A DNA stretch of 39,390 nucleotides from assembly GCF_001556105.1 (NCBI RefSeq), contig NZ_LSIF01000089.1, positions 1-39,390 of the forward strand. The letters run 5' to 3'. The translations under genes were made by a program, and so were the position numbers. Shown in pieces: positions 16,475 through 24,660 of the stretch. The notes below the pieces were generated by a model. That model was not told the origin of the DNA. It searched no databases and worked only from the letters and a program-made list of their open reading frames with translations. Source of the DNA: Pseudoxanthomonas mexicana (GTDB lineage Bacteria; Pseudomonadota; Gammaproteobacteria; Xanthomonadales; Xanthomonadaceae). The stretch's first letter is position 1; each line of letters opens with the position of its first letter.

Positions 16475-17526
16475 TTCAATAGCGGTAGCTGTCCGCCCTG
16501 CTCGTCGCGCAGAACTTCTGCTCGGCGGATCATCTGTTGCACCTCAGGCACCGCGTGGACATGCAGCAGTTCCACGTCGGGATGCGCGTTAGCGAACACA
16601 CGGAAGATTTCATCTGCAAATGCCTGGCCTACACCCGCGACCTCGGCGAAATCCAGCACGACATGTCGGAAGTTCTCCACGCGCTGCAACAGTCGCTTCG
16701 CCTGGGAGCGTGACACCAGATTCTCGTCACCGACCTTGGCCAATCGCACCGGCACGACAGTACGTGCGAATGCGTAGTCGTCCGGACCACTTGAATATTG
16801 GTCGAATACGGACTCGACCGTACGCATCGAGTCCGTGGCGACCTGCATGACCACCTGAGTGCCCGCTATCTCTTGTGAATCGTCCAGCAGATCCAAGTCG
16901 TACTTGGCATCGTGATCGAAGATCAGGCTGCCGGATTCGATTCGGTAGACATCGAACATACGCGACGTAAAGAAGATCCCCTCCCCGCTGTGACGTTGGG
17001 GATCCGTGGTCAACTTGCCTTTCGAGAGCTCCAGCAAGGCCAGTCGCTCATCCGGCAAATCGAGCGCCCGCGTGATCTTGCGGAAAATGCCGATGCCGTT
17101 GTCTGCCACGGCAAATCGCAAGCAGCCGGCGCTGCATTCCATCCATACGGACACCGTGCGGGCTTCGGAATGGTCCACCGCGTTGTTCACCATCTCGGTA
17201 ATGCCGTGATGTGCGATGTCCAACACGTTGCGGGGAAGATTCGCCAGCAGCGGCAGCAGGTCCGCATACCAGACCCGGTCCTCGGCCAAGCCCTCGCGCG
17301 CATAGTTACGCGTGAACCGCCTGTTCTCCCCTAACGCGTACGTGGGACGGGTACTGCCCTGCTTCACCAGGTAGCCGCCGGCCACCAAGGCCCGAACCTG
17401 CATGCTCACCCGGGAAGGGCTAAGCCCCAGCTGGGCCGCCACCATGGCGACCAGATCCCGCGGATGCTCAGCCACCGCCTTTAGCAGGGCGGTGTCGATT
17501 TCAGGAGAACGGTCAGGTCTGGCCAT
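16471..17526 (-). CDS. HTH - HATPase - STAS-like (DUF4325-type) regulatory protein
   Basis: A 351-residue protein built of three parts. Residues about 10-66 form a winged-helix-like DNA-binding region (LVAMVAAQLGLSPSRVSMQV then GGYLVKQG). Residues about 100-230 form a GHKL/HATPase domain: E111-MVNN-AVDHS (N box), ADNGIG (141-146, G1 box) and SGEG (180-183, G2 box). Residues about 262-335 resemble a STAS-like domain (HVVLDFAEVAGVGQAFADEI). There is no phospho-acceptor His domain. It recalls an anti-sigma kinase and its antagonist joined in one chain with a DNA-binding head. It overlaps oleB by 4 nt and lies between oleA and oleB. Three matching palindromes precede its start, suggesting autoregulation. 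Target and ligand are unknown. Confidence 0.8.
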   Translation of the reverse strand: MARPDRSPEIDTALLKAVAEHPRDLVAMVAAQLGLSPSRVSMQVRALVAGGYLVKQGSTRPTYALGENRRFTRNYAREGLAEDRVWYADLLPLLANLPRNVLDIAHHGITEMVNNAVDHSEARTVSVWMECSAGCLRFAVADNGIGIFRKITRALDLPDERLALLELSKGKLTTDPQRHSGEGIFFTSRMFDVYRIESGSLIFDHDAKYDLDLLDDSQEIAGTQVVMQVATDSMRTVESVFDQYSSGPDDYAFARTVVPVRLAKVGDENLVSRSQAKRLLQRVENFRHVVLDFAEVAGVGQAFADEIFRVFANAHPDVELLHVHAVPEVQQMIRRAEVLRDEQGGQLPLLK

Positions 17527-17531
17527 GCCGG

Positions 17532-17584
17532 ATTCTAGAATTAAAGCGTCCTATTCGCGAATTATTCGTCTTGAATTCACGAAT
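17532..17584 (-). promoter_or_regulatory. Array of three ATTCnnGAAT palindromes (putative operator)
   Basis: Three 10-bp sites, ATTCTAGAAT (17532-17541), ATTCGCGAAT (17553-17562) and ATTCACGAAT (17575-17584), have starts 21 and 22 bp apart, i.e. two helical turns. The first site ends 6 bp before the start codon of the HTH/ATPase/STAS gene, so the array covers its promoter and leader in an AT-richer patch. The natural candidate to bind is that protein's own HTH. Binding is inferred. Confidence 0.6.
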
Positions 17585-17672
17585 TTTCACCGCAAACGGG
17601 CAGATTGCCGCATTTGGATCCAGTCGCAGCGTTGGCGATGAGTGCCCCATCGCCAGCCGGAGGACGACAAAG

Positions 17673-17694
17673 GCCGGCAGCGCACACTGCCGAC
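17673..17694 (-). terminator. Hairpin downstream of oleA, possible terminator
   Basis: On the minus strand GTCGGCAG pairs with CTGCCGGC (one G-T pair) around a 6-nt loop and is followed by CCTTTGTCG. It begins 47 bp after the oleA stop. If it works, oleA is transcribed apart from the downstream regulator-oleB unit. The T run is short, so confidence is limited. Confidence 0.4.
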
Positions 17695-17740
17695 CTCGCG
17701 AGGATAGCTGCAGGCGGCCAGCGTTACGCCGGCGGGCGAA

Positions 17741-18757
17741 CTACCACTCCACCTCGGCCATCGTGCAGTTCAGGCCCGAGCCGATGCCGAGCAGGGCGAT
17801 GCGGTCGCCCTTCTTCAGCTTGCCCAGTTCCTTGAGCTTGCTCAGCACGATCGGCACGCTGGCCGGACCGATGTTGCCGTGCTCGGTGAAGATGGTCATG
17901 ACCTTCTTCGGGTCGATGCCGAAGGACTTCACGAACGCCTGCGTGTGCGGGCGGCTGACCTGGTGGATGACGAACTGGTCCAGCTCGTCCACCGCCCAGC
18001 CCAGCGCGACCTTGGCGGCAGCGAAGGTCTTGGTGGCCAGCTTCATGCCCTCGATCAGCAGCATGCGGGTGTCGGTGACCATGCGGTCCAGGTTGCCGCG
18101 GCAGAGCTTGTTCCACTCGGTCGCCGAACGGGTCACGCCACCCTTGTAGCGCGGGGCTTCCGGCGCCAGCGCGCGGCGCGTCAGCACCATCGCCACGGCA
18201 CCGCAGCCCAACGTGAGGGCCGCCAGTTCGTCACGGAACTGCTGCTCGGTGACGTCGTGTGCGTTGAGGCGCTCGATGGTCTTCTCGTAGACCAGGTTGG
18301 CGGTCTCGCCATCGACGACCAGCGCGTAGTCGATCTCGTCGCGCTCCAGCATGCGGGCGGCGATGTCCATGCCGTTGATGAAGGCGAGGCAGGCATTGGT
18401 GACGTCGAAGGTCTGGCATTCATCGCCGACCCCCAGGTTGCCGCAGACGATGCTGGCCGTGGACGGTTCCAGGTAGTCGCGGCTGACCGAGGTATTGACC
18501 ACCAGGCCGATCTTGTCGGCACCGATACCGGCATCTTCCAGCGCCTTCCTGGCGGCCATCGTCGCGGCATCGGAAGCCTGCACGTCGGCGTCCCACAGGC
18601 GGCGGGCATGCACGCCGGCCACGTCGTTCAGCACGTCGGTCTTGATGCCCAGGCGGTCGAGCGTGGGCTGCAGCCGGGCGTTGATTTCGGCGGAGGTCAG
18701 CGTGTGCGGCGCATCGATATGCGCCAGTCCCGCGATGGAGACATTCTGGAAGAGCAT
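17741..18757 (-). CDS. oleA: OleA, fatty acyl-CoA head-to-head condensing enzyme
   Basis: A 338-residue thiolase-fold (KAS III-like) enzyme that joins two fatty acyl-CoAs by non-decarboxylative Claisen condensation to a 2-alkyl-3-ketoacid, the first step of long-chain olefin synthesis. Catalytic residues in this chain are C123 (TNACLAF), H265 (VIHQVS), N295 (EHGNIGP) and the OleA-specific base E97 (DYLEPST). Shifted by a 20-residue tag these match C143/H285/N315/E117 of the X. campestris enzyme as I remember it. The ATG at 18757 (MLFQNVSIAG) gives the family length; an in-frame TTG at 18772 is less likely. The overall sequence looks very close to Xanthomonas OleA. Confidence 0.96.
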   Translation of the reverse strand: MLFQNVSIAGLAHIDAPHTLTSAEINARLQPTLDRLGIKTDVLNDVAGVHARRLWDADVQASDAATMAARKALEDAGIGADKIGLVVNTSVSRDYLEPSTASIVCGNLGVGDECQTFDVTNACLAFINGMDIAARMLERDEIDYALVVDGETANLVYEKTIERLNAHDVTEQQFRDELAALTLGCGAVAMVLTRRALAPEAPRYKGGVTRSATEWNKLCRGNLDRMVTDTRMLLIEGMKLATKTFAAAKVALGWAVDELDQFVIHQVSRPHTQAFVKSFGIDPKKVMTIFTEHGNIGPASVPIVLSKLKELGKLKKGDRIALLGIGSGLNCTMAEVEW

Positions 18758-18879
18758 CGAGGTTAGCGCCAAGGCTCAGGCAAAGGGGCCGACAAGGGTA
18801 ACGGCTTACCGCCTTCACCGCACCTTTACGAGCGGGCAGGGCCGGTGACACCCCGCCTCAACCGTGACTCAGGTCACAT

Positions 18880-19197
18880 TTATCGGCCGCAGCGATAGGC
18901 GGCGAAGCGTTGCTCGCCGTTGGCCGGATCGCCCAGCGGTTGCAGGGTATCGGCCTGTACACCGGGCGCTTCGTTGCGGGCGAGGGTTTCCAGCTCGTCG
19001 CGGACACGCAGGGCATTCCGTTCGTAAAAGGCCACGCTGCCCTGGACCTTCACGGTCACCTCGCTGCGCTTCTCGCATCCGGAAGGCGCGGCGCCCGCCG
19101 GCAGCACGCGGACGTCCCGCGCCTCGGGCGCCAGATGCACCCAGGTGCAGGCCGACAACAGGAGGGGAGAAGCGACGGCAAGAAGAGCGAGACGCAT
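18880..19197 (-). CDS. DUF4156-type outer-membrane lipoprotein
   Basis: A 105-residue lipoprotein: signal LLAVASPLLLSAC with the lipobox LSAC (lipid Cys at 17), followed by a small soluble domain with two further Cys (SGCEKR and the C-terminal YRCGR) likely disulfide-bonded. The layout (early APEARDVRVL, GCEKRSEVTVKV, RNALRVRDELETLARNEA) is that of the DUF4156 family, whose role is unknown. An AAGGTGA-type ribosome site precedes the ATG at 19197. Same strand as oleA, 122 bp upstream of it, so read-through into oleA is possible. Confidence 0.8.
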   Translation of the reverse strand: MRLALLAVASPLLLSACTWVHLAPEARDVRVLPAGAAPSGCEKRSEVTVKVQGSVAFYERNALRVRDELETLARNEAPGVQADTLQPLGDPANGEQRFAAYRCGR

Positions 19198-19267
19198 CGG
19201 GGGTCACCTTGGAATGTGAGTCGGGGCCATTCTGGCCTATAGCGGATGAATCGATCCGGGCCCTGTG

Positions 19268-19324
19268 CCGCCCCTCCGGGGAGGGGCGGACACCGCGTCA
19301 CGCCCCAGCGTCATCGCTGGGGCG
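19268..19324 (-). terminator. Double hairpin downstream of the M16 peptidase gene
   Basis: Two perfect 10-bp stems lie just after the M16 stop: CGCCCCAGCG/CGCTGGGGCG (19301-19310 with 19315-19324, loop 4 nt) and CCGCCCCTCC/GGAGGGGCGG (19268-19277 with 19280-19289). Position suggests transcription termination of the minus-strand peptidase gene, though no clear T run follows either stem, so they could also be repeats. Confidence 0.5.
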
Positions 19325-19340
19325 CGTCGCGTGGCGCGGC

Positions 19341-22205
19341 TTACTTCTTGATCTTGCCATCGGCATCCAGCTCGACCGCCTCGCCCAACTGCAGCGCGCG
19401 GACCGACTCGCCCACCTTGGACAGGTCCCCCACCACCACCCAGGTCAGTGCGGATGGCGACAGCGTGCCGGCGGCCTTGGCCACGTCGGCGGCGCCGATG
19501 GCCTCATTGCGGGCCTTGTACTGGACGATGTAATCGTCCGGCCGGCCATAGCGCTGGTTGGACGCGATCTGGGTCAGCACCGCCGAGGCGGTTTCGTAGG
19601 CACCCGGAAGTTCCAGCGTGTTGGCCGCGCGGATCTTGGTGATCTCCCCGGGCGTGGCCGGCGCCTGGCCGGTGGCGAACTGGCTGATCTCCTTCTGCAG
19701 TTCCTTCATCGAATCGGCCGTGCGGTCGCTCTGCACCGCCGCGCTGGCCCACCACGGGCGCTGGCCCAGGCTGTTGCGCGCGCCGCTGTAGGAGCCGTAG
19801 GCCCAGTGCTTGTCCTCGCGCAGGTTCGAATTCAGGCGCGAGGTGAACTGGCCGCCCAGCACGCCGTTGGCGAAGTCGAAATCGATGGTGCCGGCATCGC
19901 CGGTCGGCGGGACCAGCTGCGCGGCATAGACGTTCGACTGGATGGCGCCGGGCTGGTCGATCAGGAACACGCGCGGCTTGGTGGCATTGGCCACCTGGGG
20001 GACGGCCGCCAGTTTCGGCGCGTTCGGCGCGGCCTTCCAGTCGCCCAGGCGGGCTTCCAGCAGCGGCACGATCTCGGCCAGCGTGGTGTCGCCGACGACG
20101 GTGATGCGGGCCTGCGCCGGCTGCAGCCAATCGCGGTGGAAAGCGACCAGGTCGTCACGCGTCAGCGAGGCGATGGAGGCTTCGGTGCCCGAGCCGGTGA
20201 ACGGAATCGCGTACGGGTGGCCGGTGCCATACAGCAGCGGCGGCAGCGTGCGCAGCGCGGCGGTCTGCGGACGCGCCTTCTCCTGCTTGATGCCGGCGAT
20301 CCAGGTGGCGCGCACACGCTCCACTTCGCCCGGAGCGAACGTCGGACGACGCAGCACGTCCGCCAGCAGGTCCAGCGACGGCGCCAGCTTGTCGGTCAAT
20401 GCCGACAGGCCGACCGAGGCCGAGTCCAGCCCGGCGCCGGTCGTCAGTTCCGCGCCCAGCGCTTCCTTGCGGGCGGCCAGGTCGAGCGCGCTGTACGTGC
20501 CGGCCCCCTCGTCCATCATCTGCAGCGCGAAGCTGGCAGTGCCCAGCTTCTTGCCGACGTCGGCGGCATAACCACCGGGGAATTCCACGTTGAACTGCAC
20601 CACCGGCGTTTCATGGCGCTCGGCCAGCGCGACCTGCATGCCGTTGGACAGCGTGGCGCGCTGCACGGCGGGAAACTTCAGGTCAGGGAAGCTGCTGGTC
20701 TTCGGCACGCCCGCGCTGCGGTCGACATCGCTGGCCACGGCCTTGAACTTCGGGTCCACCTTCGGCGTCGCCGCCGGCGCAGTGGCCGGTGCCGCGAAGA
20801 CGGTTTCCGGCAGCGCCGAAGCAGGGGTTTCGCTGGGCTGCACGAGGATGGTGTGCGATCCGCCGCTCAGCCACTTCTTGGCCGCGGCCTGCACCTCGGC
20901 GGGCGTGGCGCTGGCGTAAATGGCCAGGTCTTCCTTGTAGCAGTCGGGCTTGCCCTGGTAGATGGCGCACGAGGCCAGCACGTCGGACTTGCCGCCGAAA
21001 CCGCCGATGCGCTCGATGCCGCGCACGAAACCAGCCACGCCGGACACCCGCGCGCGCTCCAGTTCCTCGGCGCTCGGACCCTGCGTGATCAGGCGCTTGA
21101 GTTCCTCGTCCAACACGGCTTCGACCTTGGCCGGGTCGACGCCTTCCTTGACCGTCGACATCAGGAAGAAGGTGCCGCTGATTTCGCTGCTCCACTGGTA
21201 GGCGCTCGCCTGGTCAGCGACCTTGTCGCCGTGCACCAACCGGGTGTCGAAGCGCGAGGCCGCGCTGCCGCCGAGCACCTGTGCGAACAGGTCGAGCAGG
21301 GTGGCGTCCTTCGTGCCCATCTCGGCCACCGGCCAGGCGCGGTAGACGCGCACCTGCGGGACGCGGTCCGGGATGGTCTCGCGGGTGTCCATGGCGTGCG
21401 TCGGGATGTTGGCCTTCATGTCCGCCAGCGTGGCGCTGGCCGGGATGTCGCCGAAGTAGCGGGTCACCTTCTGCTTGGCGGTCGCGACATCGATGTCGCC
21501 GGCCAGCACCAGCACGGCGTTGTTGGGGCCATACCAGCTGCGGAACCAGGTCTTCACGTCGTCCAGCGTGGCGGCGTCGAGATCGGCCATCGAGCCGATG
21601 GTCTGCCAGCTGTACGGATGCCCGGCCGGATACAGCGCCTCGAACATGCGCGCGCTGATGCGGCGGCCGTAGGGCTGGTTCTCGCCCTGGCGCTTCTCGT
21701 TCTGCACCACGCCGCGCTGCTCGTCGAGCGCCTTCTGGTCGATCGCGCCGAGCAGGTGGCCCATGCGGTCGGATTCCATCCACAGCGCCATGTCGAGCGC
21801 GGTGGTCGGCACGTTCTGGAAGTAGTTGGTGCGGTCCTGGTTGGTGGTGCCGTTCTGGTCGGTGGCGCCCACCAGCTCGAACGGAGTGAAGAACTCGCCG
21901 TCGTGGTTTTCGCTGCCCTGGAACATCAGGTGTTCGAACAGGTGCGCGAAGCCGGTGCGGCCCGGGGTCTCGTTCTTGCTGCCCACGTGGTACCAGAGGT
22001 TGACCGCCACGATCGGCGCCTTGCGGTCGGTGTGCACGATCACCCGCAGCCCGTTCGGCAGGGTGAATTCCTCGTAGGGGATCACGATGTCCGCGCCGGC
22101 GGCCGGCTTCGCATACGTCGGGGCCGGCGCGTACGCCAGGCCTCCGAGGGCGGCGGACAGGGCAACGGCAAGCAGGGCGGCACGGGGCCGGCGGGAAAGG
22201 GACAT
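19341..22205 (-). CDS. Secreted M16 family zinc metallopeptidase (two-repeat)
   Basis: A 954-residue pitrilysin-type peptidase. Signal peptide about 1-33 (PAPTYA-KPA). Zinc motif HLFEH at 88-92, with the distal ligand probably the Glu at about 170 (VVQNEKRQ). It contains the M16 phrases TNYFQNVP and VRVYRAWP in the first half and a second, inactive M16 half from about 500. Probable site of action is the periplasm. AAGGAG lies 5 nt before the ATG at 22205, which is preferred over a GTG at 22211. It is a divergent neighbour of the SDR gene. It belongs to the same broad family as the 1431-4214 gene but differs in sequence, so they are distant paralogues rather than recent copies. Substrate unknown. 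Confidence 0.9.
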   Translation of the reverse strand: MSLSRRPRAALLAVALSAALGGLAYAPAPTYAKPAAGADIVIPYEEFTLPNGLRVIVHTDRKAPIVAVNLWYHVGSKNETPGRTGFAHLFEHLMFQGSENHDGEFFTPFELVGATDQNGTTNQDRTNYFQNVPTTALDMALWMESDRMGHLLGAIDQKALDEQRGVVQNEKRQGENQPYGRRISARMFEALYPAGHPYSWQTIGSMADLDAATLDDVKTWFRSWYGPNNAVLVLAGDIDVATAKQKVTRYFGDIPASATLADMKANIPTHAMDTRETIPDRVPQVRVYRAWPVAEMGTKDATLLDLFAQVLGGSAASRFDTRLVHGDKVADQASAYQWSSEISGTFFLMSTVKEGVDPAKVEAVLDEELKRLITQGPSAEELERARVSGVAGFVRGIERIGGFGGKSDVLASCAIYQGKPDCYKEDLAIYASATPAEVQAAAKKWLSGGSHTILVQPSETPASALPETVFAAPATAPAATPKVDPKFKAVASDVDRSAGVPKTSSFPDLKFPAVQRATLSNGMQVALAERHETPVVQFNVEFPGGYAADVGKKLGTASFALQMMDEGAGTYSALDLAARKEALGAELTTGAGLDSASVGLSALTDKLAPSLDLLADVLRRPTFAPGEVERVRATWIAGIKQEKARPQTAALRTLPPLLYGTGHPYAIPFTGSGTEASIASLTRDDLVAFHRDWLQPAQARITVVGDTTLAEIVPLLEARLGDWKAAPNAPKLAAVPQVANATKPRVFLIDQPGAIQSNVYAAQLVPPTGDAGTIDFDFANGVLGGQFTSRLNSNLREDKHWAYGSYSGARNSLGQRPWWASAAVQSDRTADSMKELQKEISQFATGQAPATPGEITKIRAANTLELPGAYETASAVLTQIASNQRYGRPDDYIVQYKARNEAIGAADVAKAAGTLSPSALTWVVVGDLSKVGESVRALQLGEAVELDADGKIKK

Positions 22206-22346
22206 GGACACTCCTTTGACTACTGAATGGGCCTGCAGAACCGCCGATGCTAGCCGCCGCCCGCGGTCATTACACTAGGCCACAAGCCATGACCAACGGC
22301 ATGGGTACCGCCGGCGCATGGCCACCGACCCCCGCGTGGAGGCGAC

Positions 22347-23051
<705 letters not shown>

Positions 23052-23285
23052 AACTGAACGTTGGCTGCGCCCATCCGCAGACGACGCAACGCTTCCGAGT
23101 TGAACAGCATCCAAACCCTTACGTACCGGAATGACCGGGCGCGGGGCGAAGCGGCGTGTCCGCAGTCACAACGAACCGCACCGCCCGTCTTGATTCACGC
23201 AGGACGGACGCCGGACGGACACTCGCTCCGGACAGCGGACACGCAGGAAGCGCAAAGAAATACATATATATCAATAGCTTGTGTT

Positions 23286-23300
23286 TGGCATGGTTTCTGC
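23286..23300 (+). promoter_or_regulatory. Sigma-54-like promoter (-24/-12)
   Basis: TGGCATGGTTTCTGC matches the TGGCAYG-N4-TTGC pattern with exact spacing between the GG (-24) and GC (-12); the one departure is TCTGC for TTTGC or TTTGCA. An AT-rich tract just upstream is of the kind that can bind IHF. It points to the small repeat-protein gene 150 bp downstream. A 7-bp inverted repeat (23297-23303 with 23318-23324) overlaps its -12 end. Confidence 0.45.
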
Positions 23301-23361
23301 GCTCCCAAGAACAAGAAAGCGCAGCACCCCGCAAACCTGACTGAAACATGAATCAAACTAT

Positions 23362-23391
23362 CAGAACGAAAGGTTTTGCTTGATCGTTCTG
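23362..23391 (+). promoter_or_regulatory. Inverted repeat next to a possible sigma-70 promoter
   Basis: CAGAACGA (23362-23369) and TCGTTCTG (23384-23391) are exact inverted copies separated by 14 nt. A weak sigma-70 promoter (TTGATC at 23380-23385, TACCTT at 23403-23408, 17-bp spacer) overlaps the right half, so the repeat could be an operator for the gene starting at 23450. Confidence 0.4.
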
Positions 23392-23449
23392 TCTAGGTGT
23401 ACTACCTTACTACCACACCACCCAACAACATCACTACAGAGGCATGACA

Positions 23450-23830
23450 ATGAACGCCAAGAACCTCCTCCCCCTGACCGCCGCCGCCGTGTTCGCCCTG
23501 TGCGCCGGTGCCATGGTCGTCTCCGCCACCCACGCCGACAACAACCACAATGTCGCCGCACAGGCCATCCGCATCGTCGACCTGCCGACGGTCACGGTGA
23601 CGCCGAACGCCGAAGACCTGGCGCACTACAACACCTACAAGAACACCAAGATCGTCGACCTGGCCACCATCGCCGTGACGCCGACCGCCGAAGACCTCGC
23701 CCAGTTCGTGGCCCAGCAGGCCGTCCGCATCGTCGACATGCCGGTCGTCACCGTGCGTCCGTCGGCTGAGGACATGCAGCAGATCGCGGTGCAGGCGGGC
23801 GTGCTGGCCGGCCAGCTGGCTTCGCGCTGA
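23450..23830 (+). CDS. Small secreted protein with three 26-residue repeats
   Basis: A 126-residue protein: a signal peptide (about 1-29, ending SATHA-DN) and then three tandem units of about 26 residues at 41-66, 67-92 and 93-117. Each begins [RK]IVD[LM]xx[VI]xVxPxAED[LM], i.e. a short beta-strand then a helix. The tail is AGVLAGQLASR. No family recognised. AGAGG lies 7 nt before the ATG at 23450; the ATG six bases earlier is too close to it. It stands alone behind a long regulated-looking leader. The exact spacing suggests a repetitive secreted or surface structure, but there is no direct evidence for function. Confidence 0.8.
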   Translation: MNAKNLLPLTAAAVFALCAGAMVVSATHADNNHNVAAQAIRIVDLPTVTVTPNAEDLAHYNTYKNTKIVDLATIAVTPTAEDLAQFVAQQAVRIVDMPVVTVRPSAEDMQQIAVQAGVLAGQLASR

Positions 23831-23940
23831 TACGCAGGCAATACACGCTCCACCTGCGTCATCGCGCAAGCCGGCTGCGGCCGGAGTTCCGCCGCGACAC
23901 CCGCCCGTGATGTCGTGCAGCGCCGCGTAGAATGCGCGCC

Positions 23941-24420
23941 ATGACCGACACCCTGGACATCGACGTCCTGCTGTACGAGCCGGAAATTCCCCCGAATACC
24001 GGCAATGCCATCCGCCTCTGCGCGAACACCGGCGCGCGGCTGCACCTGATCGAACCGCTCGGGTTCGCATTGGAAGACAAGCAGCTCAAGCGCGCCGGCC
24101 TGGATTACCACGAGTACGCCACGCTGCAGGTCCATGCCTCGCTCGATGCAGCGTTGGAACGCATCAGACCGACCCGCCTGTTTGCGCTGAGCACGCGCGG
24201 CACCGTCCGTTACGACCAGCCTGCCTACCAGCGCGGCGACGCCTTCCTGTTCGGCCCGGAAACACGCGGCCTGCCACAGGACGTATTGGACGGCCTGCCC
24301 GACAACCAGCGCCTGCGACTTCCGATGCGACCTGACAACCGCAGCCTCAACCTGTCGAATACGGTCGCCGTGGTGGTGTTCGAGGCCTGGCGGCAAGCCG
24401 GGTTCACCGGCGGCGCGTGA
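23941..24420 (+). CDS. trmL: tRNA (cytidine/uridine(34)-2'-O)-methyltransferase TrmL
   Basis: A 159-residue minimal SPOUT methyltransferase. The N-terminal LYEPEIPPNTGNAIRLC, central LFGPETRGLP (knot, SAM-binding) and C-terminal NRSLNLSNTVAVVVFEAWRQ are diagnostic of TrmL/CspR, which 2'-O-methylates the wobble base of tRNA-Leu isoacceptors. Length equals the family's. The ATG at 23941 starts the conserved region; one three codons earlier in the open frame lacks support. Confidence 0.93.
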   Translation: MTDTLDIDVLLYEPEIPPNTGNAIRLCANTGARLHLIEPLGFALEDKQLKRAGLDYHEYATLQVHASLDAALERIRPTRLFALSTRGTVRYDQPAYQRGDAFLFGPETRGLPQDVLDGLPDNQRLRLPMRPDNRSLNLSNTVAVVVFEAWRQAGFTGGA

Positions 24421-24495
24421 CCGGTGGCGTGGACGCCCGCGGGCGCGTCCCCTAACCTCGCGGAACCGTATCGGCACAGCCAAGGACCCTGCGAC

Positions 24496-24657
24496 ATGAC
24501 GCCCACGATCGTCTTCATGACCCTCTACGTACTGACGCTCATCGGCATCGCGATCTACCTGATCGTGCTGGCGACGCGTCTGGTCAAGGCGCAGGAGCGC
24601 AGCGCGCAGGCGCTGCTGGAGATCGCAAGGAAAATGAAGGATTCCCTCGACCGGTAG
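24496..24657 (+). CDS. 53-residue single-helix membrane protein
   Basis: A short protein MTPTIVFMTLYVLTLIGIAI... with one membrane helix (about 4-27) and an amphipathic charged tail (RLVKAQERSAQALLEIARKM). AAGGA lies about 10 nt before the ATG. It follows trmL by 75 bp and ends 3 bp from the convergent dadA stop. No family recognised; the tail looks like a coiled coil that could bind a partner at the membrane. Confidence 0.6.
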   Translation: MTPTIVFMTLYVLTLIGIAIYLIVLATRLVKAQERSAQALLEIARKMKDSLDR

Positions 24658-24660
24658 CGG

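Larger units (their letters stand above)
23052..23449. other. Long intergenic region carrying putative promoters
   Basis: Nearly 400 bp with no convincing gene. The first part is GC-rich with short repeats of CGGACGG type; from about 23255 it becomes AT-rich (ATACATATATATCAATA), then holds a sigma-54-like promoter and an inverted repeat ahead of the repeat-protein gene (listed separately). Confidence 0.6.

Noticed and set aside
18864..22226. Plus-strand open frame of 1120 codons
   Set aside because: It lies opposite the M16 peptidase, which has a signal peptide, zinc motif and ribosome site. The plus-strand translation is Arg/Gly/Ala/His-rich without domain features, as expected for a shadow in high-GC DNA.
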